Source: Mesotaenium endlicherianum (taxonomy: Eukaryota > Streptophyta > Zygnematophyceae > Zygnematales > Mesotaeniaceae). From it: a DNA stretch of 38,013 bases. Position 1 is the first letter of the stretch. Each line of letters starts with the position of its first letter. Both the position numbers and the translations under genes were made by a program. The notes below the pieces were generated by a model that searched no databases, was not told the DNA's origin, and saw only the letters and a program-made list of their open reading frames with translations. The stretch spans positions 372,102 through 410,114 of the forward strand of contig WELA01003670.1 of NCBI GenBank assembly GCA_009602735.1, read 5' to 3'. Below are positions 22,316 through 34,684 of this stretch, piece after piece.

Positions 22316-22818
22316 TGTAGTGATTTGAGTTATTATACATTAGTTTGCATATATTTTAATGTTTTCAAATATATTTGAAGTAGTATGGTGTGGAGTCAAG
22401 TGTGAATAGGTACTCTAGTAACTTGGTTCATGTCCTTTGAACCTTCCAAGGCATTTTCGAAGTTAGAGGAAAGACCTAGAAGAACTCCATGTGGCAAAAG
22501 TCAGATGTGCCATTTTTAGGTCAAAAGGACATGTGTACATTATTCTAGAAAGAGGTGGCAAGTTTTGGGATGTGTTGGGTGCCAACACATCAACATACAC
22601 CTTCCTAGAAATTACTTATGTAGCAAGTATATAAACAAGAGCTAGAACATAGAAAGACATTCCAGAATCACTCTTGTACTTGCCAAAATCCAGAAATATA
22701 TTAACTTTCAAGAAGCCATCTCTCTTTCAAGAAGCTACCACTTGTGTTCAAAGATCCTTGTCTTGAATAGATAAAGTATTCTGTTTTACTAAGTACTTTA
22801 TCTATCTGTTTCACTACA
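22316..22818 (+). repeat. 5' LTR of chromovirus copy B (503 bp)
   Basis: Starts TGTAGTGATTTGAG, ends TTTCACTACA. A TATA box TATATAAA lies at 22628..22635 and probably drives the genomic RNA. Confidence 0.95.
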
Positions 22819-22819
22819 G

Positions 22820-22831
22820 TGGTATCGGAGC
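22820..22831 (+). other. Primer binding site of copy B
   Basis: TGGTATCGGAGC begins one base after the LTR and matches the initiator-Met tRNA type primer site except for one base. Confidence 0.8.
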
Positions 22832-22855
22832 TAGGCACTTTGGTAGCACAAGAAG

Positions 22856-24136
22856 ATGGCCGATCCTCAAGACCAACAGCAAGCTTTCGAAGGAAGCCCT
22901 TCCTCTCCAAGACACCCTCCTCCAGCGCCGATGGGAGAGCCCACTCAAGAAAATCTGCAACAACAAGAAGCACCACAAGGAGGAGCACACCCTCCTCCAG
23001 CGTCGATGGGAGAGCCTACTCAAGGAAATCTGCAACAACAAGAAGCACCACAAGGAGGAGCACCGTCAAATCCCGTGGCAGCCGCTATAGCAAAGTTGAC
23101 CCCACCACAAGGAGTTCCCGCAAATGAGTGGGCAGCCTTCCTAATGACCGTCCACAACCAAGTGGGCTTGGCCACCTATGAAGCAACCGTGCAAGCGTCA
23201 AGAGAAGCTATGGCTGCCATGGTTGCCCCTATTGCGAGCAATGCTCAAAATCCAGCCCCGGCTCAAGCGCCTCCACAAGAGCCAACGAGAGCAAGGAAAC
23301 TCATCAAGCCCGGCAAACCCGACACTTTCAACCCCGGGAAAGGTGCCAACCTGAATTTATGGCTCTACCAAGTGGAGACGTACCTCGCGTTCCTTGAAGT
23401 ACCCGAGGAGGACTACGTTCCCTTTGCCGTTACCTTACTTAGAGGAGCAGCAACATCATGGTGGCGTAACTATCAAGCGGCTATATATCAAGCTATGGCG
23501 CACCCCATGCTCGGCCAAGAGCCCCCACCATCATATGCAAGATGGGCAGATTTTCGTGAGGCCCTCAAGAAGCAATTCATGCCCATCAATGCGGAGAAGA
23601 TTGCCCGAGGAAAGCTCCACCATCTCAAGCAAACGACGTCCGTTCAAGAGTATACATCCAGATTTCACGCCCTCACTCTTGAGATCCCCAACATGTCTCT
23701 CGAGGAGAAGATTGACCGTTACATCTTTGGCCTCAAACCCAAGGTGGCAAAGGAAGTGGAGTTACGCGACTTGACGGACTTCTCAAAGATCATTGAAGTG
23801 GCCCAAAAGGTGGATACCTTGGATTTCAAGCACTCCGTGCCTTCATCTTCACGGGTACCGACGACGCGGGTGTACGCAGCCCCTTCCACATCCGAATCTG
23901 GACCCACACCCATGGAAATCGGAGTTATTAAAAGGGACCCCGCGGCTGCCCGGAAGAGTGGAAGACCCTCCAATGACACTTATGATGCAAGAAACCAGCA
24001 AGGAGTGAAAGCAAGACTCTCCCCGGCTGAAAAAGAAGCTCTCATGACGGCTGGACTATGCTTCTATTGCAAGGAAAAGGGCCATCGTGCACTTTCATGC
24101 CCCAAAAAGTTGTCAAAAAACGGACAGCGCCGGTAG
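22856..24136 (+). CDS. gag: Chromovirus Gag, copy B
   Basis: 426 residues, apparently identical in sequence to the Gag of copy A. The Pro/Gln-rich N-terminus has two tandem units. The Gag core carries [14 protein letters not shown] and [25 protein letters not shown] knuckle ([14 protein letters not shown], residues 402-415) precedes the basic C-terminus. The start ATG at 22856 is the first after the PBS. The stop TAG at 24134-24136 lies inside the stem of the frameshift hairpin. Pol follows in the -1 frame with an overlap, so Gag should be made in excess over Gag-Pol. Confidence 0.95.
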   Translation: MADPQDQQQAFEGSPSSPRHPPPAPMGEPTQENLQQQEAPQGGAHPPPASMGEPTQGNLQQQEAPQGGAPSNPVAAAIAKLTPPQGVPANEWAAFLMTVHNQVGLATYEATVQASREAMAAMVAPIASNAQNPAPAQAPPQEPTRARKLIKPGKPDTFNPGKGANLNLWLYQVETYLAFLEVPEEDYVPFAVTLLRGAATSWWRNYQAAIYQAMAHPMLGQEPPPSYARWADFREALKKQFMPINAEKIARGKLHHLKQTTSVQEYTSRFHALTLEIPNMSLEEKIDRYIFGLKPKVAKEVELRDLTDFSKIIEVAQKVDTLDFKHSVPSSSRVPTTRVYAAPSTSESGPTPMEIGVIKRDPAAARKSGRPSNDTYDARNQQGVKARLSPAEKEALMTAGLCFYCKEKGHRALSCPKKLSKNGQRR

Positions 24137-27100
24137 GCCAGGAGCCTACCACCCCAAGACCCACTTCACGAGAAGGCAACACGCCAAGTGAGGTGGAGAC
24201 CCCCGTTGAAGACGACGTTCCAGCCCCAATGAGTTTGAGAGGTTACCTTGGAGGAGAGAAGGTCCACATCTTGGTGGATAGCGGAGCTCAAGGCAACTTC
24301 ATTGCTGCAGATTTTGCCACCAAGCACGGTATTACTATGCGAACTCTTGACCACGACGAGGAGATTATGATGCCCGATGGATTCTCCTATACTACCCCTT
24401 CCAAGAAGACGTACCCCTTGGCACTCTCTATCAAGTCCTTCAAGGATAGAGTAGTGTTCTCCCCCATGCAATTGGGCAAGTACGACGTCATCCTAGGGAC
24501 GCCTTGGTTGACCAAGCACAACCCCCAAGTTGATTGGAGGACCGGTACTATCAAGATCAAGAATGACATCACTTCAAGAATCTGTATTTTGCGCGCAATC
24601 CAGAATATCCAGACCCAAGACATCCAGAAGCCGGCACACGAGATACTATTGTCCGCCCTCCAACTCAAGAGACTTGTGAGGAAGGGACACGAGCTTCTTT
24701 TGGCCTTGATCACGCCAAAAGACATCAAGAAAGACATCGAGAGTCAAGAAGGCAGCCCCGTTCCCAAGGAGATACAAGAAGTCTTTGAGGACTACAAAGA
24801 AGTGTTCTCCCCGGAATTGCCCAAGGGCCTACCCCCCAAAAGATTCGTAGACCACAAGATAGAGTTGGAGCCCGGAAGCAAGCCCATCTCTCGGCCTACG
24901 TTCAAAATGTCATACACGGAGCTAGACGAAGTCAAGAAGCAAATCAAGGAGCTACTGGAGCATGGCTTCATTCGACCTAGCAAGTCGCCATTTGGAGCCC
25001 CGGTGCTATTTGTCAAGAAGAAAGATGGTACCTTGAGGATGTGTGTGGACTATCGCGCCCTCAACAAGATCACCATCAAGAATCGATACCCGCTGCCGCG
25101 CATGGATGAGCTCATGGACCGGCTGGTTGGAGCCAAGTACTTCACGAAGATTGACTTACGGAGCGGCTACCACCAGATTCGCATCGCAGAACCGGACATA
25201 GAGAAGACGGCATTCAGGACAAGATATGGACATTTTGAGTTCATGGTCCTGCCATTTGGACTCACCAACGCGCCAGCAACTTTCATGACTATGATGAACA
25301 CCATATTTCAGCCCATGTTGGACAGATTTGTGGTGGTATTCATCGATGACATCCTTATCTACAGCAAGACCCTTGAAGAGCATGCGAGACACTTGAAAGA
25401 AGTCCTTGAAGTATTGAAGCAAAACAAGCTGTTTGCGAAGGAGTCAAAATGCGAGTTTGCCAAACAAGAAGTGGAGTTCCTAGGTCTCCACGTGACTGCT
25501 GATGGCATCAAGATAGACCCCAAGAAGACCACGGTGGTGGAGGAATGGCCAACCCCCACGACCAAGAAAGAACTCCAGTCATTCTTGGGATTTGCCAATT
25601 GGTACAGAAAATTCATCCAAGGCTTCTCGCACATAGCAGCCCCCCTGACAGATCTACTCAAGAAGGACAGGCTATATACATGGACCGAGAAAGAGGAAGA
25701 GGCATTTCAAGAGTTAAAGCGAAGATTGACCACATCCCCGGTGCTCACACTCCCAAGTCCAAACCCAGATTGGCCCTTCCACGTCATCACCGATGCATCT
25801 TCCTATGCAATAGGAGCAATCCTGCTTCAAGACCAAGGCAAGGGACTGCAGCCCATCGCCTACGAGTCAAGGAAGCTAAATCCAGCCGAGCAAAATTATA
25901 CAACCACGGAGCGAGAGGCATTGGCGATTGTACATGCCTTGAAGGTTTGGCGCTGCTACGTTGAAGGACGCAAAGTACTGGTCACCACGGACCACGAGGC
26001 GTTAAAGCACCTCCAAACGCAGCCGTATCTCTCAAGGAGACAAGCAAGATGGAGCGGATACTTGCAACAATACAACATCACGATTCAGTACCAGCCCGGC
26101 AAGACAAACCCGGCTGACCCCCTCTCAAGACTGCAATTAAATGCAGTGATGGTATCCCTGAAGACAGATCTGGAAGCTCGATTTTCAGCCGCCTATGAAA
26201 GAGACCCTTACTACAAGAACGGAGAAGCAGCCTTGGACCCATGCAAGAAGCAAGAAGGCAATTATTGGGTGAGGCAAGATACGGGCCAGAGATGTGTTCC
26301 TAATGACTTAGACCTCCGGCTCTTGCTTCTACGAGAAGCACACGACAACCCTCTTGGAGGACACTTTGGAATCCTAAGGACCACGGGCGTTCTAGCTAGG
26401 ACTTATTGTTGGCCAGGCATGTCTAAGCAAGTCAAGGAGTACTGCAGGAGCTGTGACACATGCCAAAGAATCAAGCCATCATCGCAAAAGGCGGGAGGAC
26501 TCCTCCAACCACTACCAATCCCCGAAAGACAATGGACGGACATCTCAATGGACCTTATCGTGGACTTGCCCGTGACACCTCGAGGCCATAATGCAATACT
26601 CACGGTGGTGGACAGACTTACCAAGATGGCTCATTTTATTCCCACGACGACTAAGGCTACAGCACCACAACTTGCAAGACTCATCTTTGACAACATCTTC
26701 CGACTCCATGGACTACCATCAAGAATTGTGTCAGATAGAGATCCAAGATTCACAAGCCATTTCTGGAAAAATCTCTTCAAGAACTTGGGTACATCGCTGG
26801 ATATGTCTACTGCCTACCACCCACAATCAGATGGGCAAACCGAGCGTATGAATCGTACCCTAAAGACCTCTCTAAAGGCCTACGTGTCTACCCTCGAGCA
26901 AGACTGGGACATGTACTTGACCCCCCTCGAGTTTGCCTACAACAACACTACGCAGGCCTCTACCCAAGAGTCCCCATTCTTCCTCAACTATGGCTTCCAT
27001 CCGACCACGCCACTGAGCTTCACGGCTGGCCATGATGAAGTACCTGCAGCCACAGATTTTATGGAGACATTAGAAGCAGCCCTTACAGCAGCGAAGAAAG

Positions 27101-27723
27101 CTCTACAACACGCGCAAGATGCTCAAGCAAGAGTGGCGAACAGATCCAGAAGAGAAATTACGTACAGAGTGGGTGACAACGTGTTACTATCATCCAAGAA
27201 CATTTCCCTGAACAACAGGCCTGCCGGCAGCAAGTTCTCTCCCAAGTATTTGGGACCCTTCAAGATTATCCAGCAAGTCAACCCCGTTGCTTTCAAGCTA
27301 GAACTTCCCCAGACTATGCACATCGACCCCGTATTCCACGCTTCCCTCTTCAAGCCATATGTGCAACCCGACAACAAGTTCCCAGGACGTGTGACAACCC
27401 CACCAGCCCCAACAATAGTGGATGATCATTTGGAGTACGAAGTGGAAGACATAGTGGCTATGAGAAATTTCAGGAGACAGCAGCAATACTTGATCAAGTG
27501 GAAAGGATATCCAGATTCGGAGAATAGTTGGGTGGCGGCGCACTACCTTGACAAAGTTCAGAGAAAGTTGAAGCGCTTCCATGCCGCCAACCCCCATCTT
27601 GGACCAGCCCCAAGTCTCTCTACTAGAAGCCCGAAGACTTCAGGGAGGCAGCCTGCCACCATCAAGAAGCAGCAGAAGACCCCTTGGAGGCAGCCTGCAA
27701 GAACAAGAAAGAGGAAAAATTGA
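24058..27723 (+). CDS. pol: Chromovirus Pol polyprotein, copy B (PR-RT-RNaseH-IN-chromodomain)
   Basis: The frame is open for 1221 codons from the Met at 24058, which overlaps gag. The functional entry is probably the -1 slip at 24115..24121, giving RTAPVGQEP as the first Pol-specific residues. Protease VDSGA at about 24280; RT core FIDDILIYS at about 25340; RNase H ITDAS; integrase HHCC finger and D832/D893/E929 catalytic triad; chromodomain near the C-terminus with [13 protein letters not shown] and [15 protein letters not shown]. All catalytic residues that I can check are present, so the enzyme set looks intact. Differences from copy A are few (for example Phe/Leu at 243, Ile/Met at 486 and three near the C-terminal end). 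Confidence 0.95.
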   Translation: MLLLQGKGPSCTFMPQKVVKKRTAPVGQEPTTPRPTSREGNTPSEVETPVEDDVPAPMSLRGYLGGEKVHILVDSGAQGNFIAADFATKHGITMRTLDHDEEIMMPDGFSYTTPSKKTYPLALSIKSFKDRVVFSPMQLGKYDVILGTPWLTKHNPQVDWRTGTIKIKNDITSRICILRAIQNIQTQDIQKPAHEILLSALQLKRLVRKGHELLLALITPKDIKKDIESQEGSPVPKEIQEVFEDYKEVFSPELPKGLPPKRFVDHKIELEPGSKPISRPTFKMSYTELDEVKKQIKELLEHGFIRPSKSPFGAPVLFVKKKDGTLRMCVDYRALNKITIKNRYPLPRMDELMDRLVGAKYFTKIDLRSGYHQIRIAEPDIEKTAFRTRYGHFEFMVLPFGLTNAPATFMTMMNTIFQPMLDRFVVVFIDDILIYSKTLEEHARHLKEVLEVLKQNKLFAKESKCEFAKQEVEFLGLHVTADGIKIDPKKTTVVEEWPTPTTKKELQSFLGFANWYRKFIQGFSHIAAPLTDLLKKDRLYTWTEKEEEAFQELKRRLTTSPVLTLPSPNPDWPFHVITDASSYAIGAILLQDQGKGLQPIAYESRKLNPAEQNYTTTEREALAIVHALKVWRCYVEGRKVLVTTDHEALKHLQTQPYLSRRQARWSGYLQQYNITIQYQPGKTNPADPLSRLQLNAVMVSLKTDLEARFSAAYERDPYYKNGEAALDPCKKQEGNYWVRQDTGQRCVPNDLDLRLLLLREAHDNPLGGHFGILRTTGVLARTYCWPGMSKQVKEYCRSCDTCQRIKPSSQKAGGLLQPLPIPERQWTDISMDLIVDLPVTPRGHNAILTVVDRLTKMAHFIPTTTKATAPQLARLIFDNIFRLHGLPSRIVSDRDPRFTSHFWKNLFKNLGTSLDMSTAYHPQSDGQTERMNRTLKTSLKAYVSTLEQDWDMYLTPLEFAYNNTTQASTQESPFFLNYGFHPTTPLSFTAGHDEVPAATDFMETLEAALTAAKKALQHAQDAQARVANRSRREITYRVGDNVLLSSKNISLNNRPAGSKFSPKYLGPFKIIQQVNPVAFKLELPQTMHIDPVFHASLFKPYVQPDNKFPGRVTTPPAPTIVDDHLEYEVEDIVAMRNFRRQQQYLIKWKGYPDSENSWVAAHYLDKVQRKLKRFHAANPHLGPAPSLSTRSPKTSGRQPATIKKQQKTPWRQPARTRKRKN
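24115..24150 (+). promoter_or_regulatory. -1 ribosomal frameshift signal between gag and pol, copy B
   Basis: Gag codons TCA AAA AAC contain the heptamer A AAA AAC at 24115..24121. After a 10-nt spacer a perfect 7-bp hairpin follows: GGTAGGC (24132..24138), loop CAGGA, GCCTACC (24144..24150). Pol is in the -1 frame and open across the site. Confidence 0.85.
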
Positions 27724-28329
27724 CATTAGACACTCTTCTCTTCTCGCAGTTTCTGGACAGAAAACTAAAACTGCTACTGGTAATAGGTCTCTGCATAATA
27801 AATTCTGAAAATTTACCTGGCTGTAGTCCATGAGTAGCCGGTCATTTAGAGTCCAAGTTTGCTCAATTTGGAGCACTGGTGAGAGAGATATGATGCTCTA
27901 AGTAGAAGGGGGTCAGGCTGCTGGCATTGTTAGGACAGAATATGCCTTCTGACATTGTGCCTTCCCCTGAACTTGGAATGCTCTGAAACTCAAGACTCTG
28001 GTAGAACATCTTACAGCGCCCAGTTTGAGACTTAGTTTGCAGAATTTGGAGAAGTATAGAAGGACTTATGATTTTCAGAAGTTTCTGCACAGATTTGGAG
28101 GAGTGCCTACTCTCTCAGCTCTCAACGACACTCCAGAAATGAGAATGCTCTCAAATTTGGTGACCCGGTAGAGTTCTCCGACGCGGTCCGTCTGGCACTC
28201 GAATTTTCAGATTTGGAGCAGTTCTGTGGCCGCTATGAATTTTTGAGTTCGTGGCAGATTCTGGGCCAACTTGTACAATTTTCTTTATCATTAAGGAGTA
28301 GGCTAGCCAATAAGGTCACACCACCTACG

Positions 28330-28465
28330 ACCTTGCCTAGTCTACCTTACATGTGTAGCACCTGACTTGGCGCCTTTGACTAGTCCTCTTCACATGTGTG
28401 GCATCTGACTTGAAACTGTTGACTAGTTTGCTCCACATGTGTAAGACCTGACTTGACGCGCCGAG
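28330..28465 (+). repeat. Tandem repeat in the non-coding 3' region of copy B
   Basis: About two and a half units of 45-50 bp with ACATGTGT, CTGACTTG and TTGACTAG at regular spacing, between pol and the PPT. Present in both copies. Confidence 0.7.
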
Positions 28466-28482
28466 ACGTCGCTTTTTCTATC

Positions 28483-28492
28483 GGGGGGGTGA
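28483..28492 (+). other. Polypurine tract of copy B
   Basis: GGGGGGGTGA directly precedes the 3' LTR. Confidence 0.8.
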
Positions 28493-28995
28493 TGTAGTGA
28501 TTTGAGTTATTATATATTAGTTTGCATATATTTTAATGTTTTCAAATATATTTGGAGTAGTATTGTGTGGAGTCAAGTGTGAATAGGTACTCTAGTAACT
28601 TGGTTCATGTCCTTTGAACCTTCCAAGGCATTTTCGAAGTTAGAGGAAAGACCTAGAAGAACTCCATGTGGCAAAAGTCAGATGTGCCATTTTTAGGTCA
28701 AAAGGACATGTGTACATTATTCTAGAAAGAGGTGGCAAGTTTTGGGATGTGTTGGGTGCCAACACATCAACATACACCTTCCTAGAAATTACTTATGTAG
28801 CAAGTATATAAACAAGAGCTAGAACATAGAAAGACATTCCAGAATCACTCTTGTACTTGCCAAAATCCAGAAATATATTAACTTTCAAGAAGCCATCTCT
28901 CTTTCAAGAAGCTACCACTTGTGTTCAAAGATCCTTGTCTTGAATAGATAAAGTATTCTGTTATACTAAGTACTTTATCTATCTGTTTCACTACA
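28493..28995 (+). repeat. 3' LTR of chromovirus copy B (503 bp)
   Basis: TG..CA ends, followed by target duplication GCTAG. TATATAAA at 28805..28812. Confidence 0.95.
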
Positions 28996-29226
28996 GCTAG
29001 GCAAGAAGTTGCACATGCTAGCACACACCTGTAGCAAAGTACATGCAAACATGTGGCTGCGCGTGAAGGCTTAGCTATGCTGAGTCGATGAGGATGGGTT
29101 CTTGAAATCCCGGATAGCACACGTGTGGCGGTTGGATAACTCATGATCAAAGGAGAAAATTAAACAGAAGTTAGAATGATTGAGGCAGTCCGATTTAGCT
29201 CATCAGATTCATCAATTGAGAGAGAG

Positions 29227-29645
29227 TGTTGAAGAATATAATAGATGAAGATGATGCTTTATTGCAGTGAAATCAAAGAATATACACTAGCGAATTCATA
29301 GCTTAGATATTAGCTAATTCAAATTCAAATTAGGAACTTGACCAGAGAGTTCACTATCTTAGTTGCCTTGTGTCTATTTGTGACTAGTGACAGCTAGGGA
29401 GTCTCAAATAAGCTAGGATTGCGAGTGATCGATTTGAGTTTCACTTACAAAGGGATGATTTGACAAAATGGGTCAATCCCTTCATGCCTTCATGTACTTG
29501 ACCTGCTGACACAGACAAGAGATTCATTCTGTTAGAAAAAGCTTCAACAGAGAAATGAATTACAGTTGTATTCCTGCAGTAAATAGCAAGTATTAGCTAT
29601 GGCTGCCATCCCTGATGGGGGGATTAACTTACAAATCTTCCTTGG
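29227..29645 (+). repeat. Ty1/copia remnant: possible LTR and leader with gag start
   Basis: Positions 29300..29638 are similar to 10900..11255, ending in the same ATGGCTGCCATCCCTGATGG gag start at about 29598. TGTTGAAGAATATAATAG at 29227 resembles a copia LTR start. After about 29640 the similarity to the first remnant ends, so only a fragment remains. Confidence 0.6.
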
Positions 29646-29649
29646 TCTC

Positions 29650-30638
29650 CTCCTCTTCATTCTCAGGGCGGGTTGGGAGGGTCAACTACAGTACTTTGAC
29701 TTCCCGCAATGAGTAATGAGGCTTCATCTGCAGCTTATGTAGCTGCAATCATGGCTGATAAATGATAGCCTTTTTGATGAAAAGGCGCAGGATTGTGACT
29801 TTTTTTTTAATTGCAGCAAACAATCAAAATGTTGACTAAATTTAGCCCTAGGAGTGGCGCAAAAAATAATTAGTAGGCACTTTCTTGCGACAATTAGCAC
29901 CCCATGGCTGAAATAATTAGTTCTTCGAGAGTGAAAAATACTTTTTGAAAGTAGCGCAATTATATTACACGTGTAATAGACATATTTATGTCACAAATTT
30001 TATTTTGAAACTATGAGTTTATTGATCCAGTTTTTCCGGCTTCATTCTTATAGTGTGACACAAACAATGACGCAAGCCATGACGTACGGATAGCGGGCGT
30101 GCCTGCAGCATGCGTACGTGCAACTTAAACACGAGCGATAACATGCATGCGTATGTAGCTACCGATCGATACAGATCTATACATATTTTTCTTATATGTG
30201 TTGCTTAGTGTAGCCTAGCCCTCAGCAGTCACTGGAGTCCGGACTCCGGACCATGAAGTGCCGGTGGTCAACGTAACGCGATTGACAGCACTTCCAAAAC
30301 AAAGGAGCTTGAGCGTGGAGTTGGTTGGCACTTGGCATATTTGGTAGTGTTATCCTTATAGTAGTCTATACTTAAATTTGTCTTCAATTAGTTGATGGCA
30401 AGAGGGGGCATCAGCAGTAGTGTTACTGCGTCCCATCAGATATAGAAAGTGCTTTCTTCATATATTAAAGGTCTCGTGAATAATTGTCCTTGATCGATAC
30501 CTTCGGTAACATTCCACAGATGGGTGTGAGAAAAGCCTCCCACAGCCACTGAGCAATAGCGAAAAACAAAGAATGCACGGTGAAGCAGAGCAGTGAACTA
30601 GTATACGTCTATTTACTTGCACGTGAGAGGTGGTAGTT
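29650..30638. other. AT-rich upstream region of the EHD gene
   Basis: No coding frame recognised. It probably contains the promoter of the plus-strand EHD gene. A G-box-like CACGTG lies at 30620..30625, 13 bases before the proposed start codon. Confidence 0.45.
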
Positions 30639-33600
30639 ATGGAGCTCGCTTTGCGCCCAGGCCCAGGAGAACAGGATGAAATTGTATGTTGGCATTAAAG
30701 TTGATGCGGTCTGCTTCATAGGCTGGCTGCTTGATCAAGGCCGATGCTTGTTAATTTATCCCCAACTATTTTGTTACATGCAACTGAGTGCTTTTGAGTG
30801 TTTGTGCAGCTTTATAGGCGCTGGTTTAACCACGTGGATACAGGTAGTCTCCTACCCCGAAGCTATGACTCCTTCAGCAGCTTGATCGAACATTCGAATC
30901 TAAGGTTCCGTCTAAACAGAAAGAAAGGGCCATTTAGACAGCAAAACGAGGTGGTCCGAAGAATGTAAAAGGGTGAGCTGACAGATTCCACACTGTTGGT
31001 TGCAGACAATGACGGGAGACTAACTGGGCAAGATGCGGTTCCTATGTTCAGATTATCGGGTTTACCGCAGGCTGACCTTAAGAAGGTAGTGTTCATTGTG
31101 CTTGAAATAGTAACACGAGCAGCTTACTGCTTCTAGCGCACCACTCTGATAGCATTGCTAGCTTGAGTGTCTTCAATAGCTTACTTACTGTGCATGAGCA
31201 GATTCAAATTCAAGCCCTATACAAAGTGTGTATACAAGCAGTATAGTATGCACAAGAGTACACATTTCAGTAGATTTGTGAAATGACGATATCCATAGCA
31301 TGATAATGAATGTATATTGACAGCATTGGATACCGATCATGTTACTCATCATCGCTGAGATAGGCTTCCTCGGCTGTCAGCAAATCCGTCTCTTCCCGCT
31401 TCAGTTCTGTGTGACATCCTCAACTCTCAGGGTGCCCTTGAGTGAGCAAGGAGGAAGCTGTGACATGCGCTGTCATTAATTCGAGGGGTGGGGTGGGGTG
31501 GAGCCGGCCAGGTGTGGGCAATGGCAGATGTGAGGAGGCAGGGCTACCTGGGGCTGAAGGAGTTCATCACAGCCATGCAGATCATCTCTCTGGCTCAAAC
31601 CGGCCACGAGATCCACGCTGACGTCCTGCGGAACATAGGTCTGTGGGGTTAAGGGGCAGGGCAGTCCACATCACGTGCCAAGAGTCAACTCCAAGTCAAT
31701 TTCGGCGGCTCGTGCACATGCCAGGACATGTTGCTTTGTAGCTTGCACTCTGTTTCTCTATTGCAGGCTGCATAAATCCCCATGTATGTCTGTGTGCTAT
31801 ACGAGTCTTGAGAGAAGAATAGGGGGAGTGGGAGCTGTGATGGGGGGGGGGGATATTTGGGCTTTTTCCAGTCACTTGCTAGTGTCAATGGTGATGGGAC
31901 GCAAGTGGGACCTGCGTGAGGTGTGGGGCAGGAGCTCCGCGTCCCACTCTTGCCCACAGCTTATTGCAGAAGTACCCTGAATCAGAACATTGCTCTTCAG
32001 CTTGTGTGCTTTGGGGAGTTGCACGCCCTAACTTTGAGCTTCATGCCTTCCTAATTCAAGCTCCCGTGATAACAATACGCGTATAAATGCGTCTCAATGT
32101 ATGTATTCAACCAGTCATTGCACGGCCTGTAGGAGAAAGAAGTTCCTTCCCGTCTGTGCTGACGCGCCTTATTCGGAGAAGGTGACGAGGTCAGAGGGCG
32201 GCTCTCATGCCATATATCTTGCTCATCAATGAACTTGAAGAAGAAGAAGAAGACGAAGAAGGATTGGATCGAGGGAAGGGGTACACAAGAATAAGTTTTG
32301 AAATTCTTAAAGAGAGGGAAATCCATGGCTGACGAGGGGGTGGCAGATCCGAGCGAGGTGGGCCCCCCCATGATGGCTGGCCTGGACGAGGCCATCGAGG
32401 TGCACTCCTGCTCCCGCTTTCCCTCTCCTCCTCTCCCTCCCTCCTTCCCCCGCCCCTCTCCCCCTCACTCTCCCTCCGCTGCTCCTCTCGCTTCATCCCT
32501 CCCCCAACTGCTCTGCTCTGCCCACCCACACTTTCCCTCTTTCTCTCTTTCACCCACTCCCGGCTACTTTCACCTACTCCGGGCCACCCTCAGTTGCGAG
32601 AAGGGCAGCGGACTCGCTTGGCCTGCCCTGCCTGCGACCCTGCGGCTGCAGTGAAGAGGTGGGCATGCTCTCTTCCCTACGGTTTTCTTACGAGAGGCAG
32701 AGGAAAATGAGAAACCCTTGCCCTGGGGGTTCAAGGTGACGTGGTTTAAGGGAGTCTATTCCGAAGGAGGGGAGAGAAGTCCCAAGTCTGTCACCAGCCC
32801 ATCTACTCTTTGTGGGCTTCGGAGGAAGGCAAGAGAGGAGGGGGAGGCCCACCAGTGCTGCCTGCAGTAAGTGGTTTGCACGCATGCGAACGCAGCCCTG
32901 GCCCGGCCCGGCCTCCTGCAAGCGCCAGGTCTCCGCCAGCCCCGCAGCTAGACTGCCAGCCTCGGGTCCTCGCATGCAAAGGCAATTCAGGATTCGCGAA
33001 TGCACAGGGGCTCTGATGGGCAGCTGGTCTGCCCTGCTCCAAAGAGGAGGCAAGTCTTCTCCAGCGAGGGGGTTAAGATTAGGGGTGAGGAAAAGGTCTC
33101 GAGAGTCTTCTCCAAGGAGGGGGTGTGGTTTGAGCTGAGGCCGTCGCTTGAGTGGCTGCGGAGGAGAGCTCTCCATGCCACGTGGCAAATCTCTCAGGCG
33201 CTTTTCCAGCACGCACAGTCCAGCCCCGGCTGCTTGCTTGCAGCCGATCGGGCACAGGCAGCCTATTGTCAGTCAGACAGGGCGGGGGAATGCGCGTGTG
33301 AAGCATGAGCCCTGGGCTGTGTTCACACTGTGCCTTGCATCAGCAACGCGTCAGTCCATTTCCTTTACCCTGCCCCTGCACCCTGGCTCTTGGAGCTCAG
33401 GCTTGTGTTCACACTGCGCCTTATGTCATATATCATAAACGCATTGCTTCATAACCTTCACCCTGCCCCTGTGCTGGCTTTCAGAGTTCTGGTGCTCGGA
33501 GGCCTGGCTCTTGGGAGATGGAAAAGGATGCAAGAGTAGATGCATGCCTCAGTTTTTCAAATCCCCGGTCCTTCTTGAGCTTGAGTGACTGCTCACTCTG

Positions 33601-34653
33601 TCCCTCCCAATTGCTGAAGCGTCTCGTCTCGTGGTCTTGTGGGTGAGGGTGGGGATGGGGGTGGGGGTGGGGGTGAGGGTGCGAATTCGCGCGAGTCGGC
33701 AGGGCAAAGAGACGGCCAAGAGCTCCTCTGGTTCTGGCAGTGAGTCGTACCCCCTCGGCTTCACGCCCCCACCGCACCTCTTCTCGACCCTTGCTCGTGT
33801 GCCTGCGGCATCTCTCCCCTACGCCTGCTCTTTCCCGCTGTCGCTGTCGCTTCGTTGAGCCCTTGCCTTTGACTGCCTCTCTCCCTCCCTCCCTCCCTCC
33901 CTCCCTCCCTCCCCTTCCTCTCTCCCCTCCCTCTTTCCCCCTTTCCCTCCCTCCCTCCGTCTCTCTCTTAACATCCCTCTGCCAGCTGGCCCTTGACACC
34001 CGCTGCTTCTTCCTCTCTATCTCCTCCATCTGTCCCCAATGTAGCTGTCCAGCCAGCCTCTGCCTCCGCCTCTGCCACTGACACGACGCCAGCTCGTGCG
34101 CACCCACCCTTCTGTCACCCGCTGCATCATCATATCATCTTCCTCATCACCATGACTCTGTAGTCCGCGCTAGTGCATCGATAGCTGCTGCATGACAGCT
34201 GGCAGCCTGGCTCAACGAGGACTTGGGGGGGGCGGGGGGCGCTGGGGGGACACGGGGGGGGGACACGTGGCGGCGCGCGCAGGCAGGATGAAGAGCGTGG
34301 TCCAGAAGGCCATGGGGCGGCCCAGCTCCTTCTCCTCCTCCTCCCACAAAGACCGCTCCACCTCCAGCCTCTCCGCCAGCAGCAGCGACGCCTACTTTGA
34401 CGGTGTGCCTCTCGCGTCCCCCTCCTGCACCCCCTCCTGCAGCCCCCCCTTCTCCTCCTCCTCCTCCGCCCCTGTCTCCTACACTCCCTCCTGCACCAGC
34501 TCCTGCACCTCCTCCTCCTCCTCCTCCTCCTCCTCCACCTCCTCCTCCTCCCTTTCCTTGTCCCTTCGGGGGTCGTCTTGAGGCCCACCATCCATGTCCA
34601 TGGCACCTACACGTCGCTCTGATTTCATTCCACGTCACCCTGCCACTTCACTT

Positions 34654-34684
<31 letters not shown>

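Larger units (their letters stand above)
22316..28995 (+). mobile_element. Full-length Ty3/gypsy chromovirus, copy B
   Basis: 6680 bp, flanked by the target duplication GCTAG (22311..22315 and 28996..29000). Order: 5' LTR 22316..22818, PBS 22820..22831, gag 22856..24136, frameshift signal 24115..24150, pol to 27723, non-coding region with a tandem repeat, PPT 28483..28492, 3' LTR 28493..28995. Same length as copy A and in inverted orientation to it, with 3522 bp between them. The LTRs differ from each other at 4 of 503 positions by eye, so the insertion is young. Confidence 0.95.

Noticed and set aside
30676..30885. Plus-strand frame of 69 codons starting MKLYVGIKVD
   Set aside because: It reads through the first intron of the EHD gene in a frame that does not match the EH domain; the spliced exons explain the region better.
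34130..34638. Arg-rich or Gly-rich minus-strand frames
   Set aside because: They are translations of the CTCCTC repeat on the opposite strand and show no domain.
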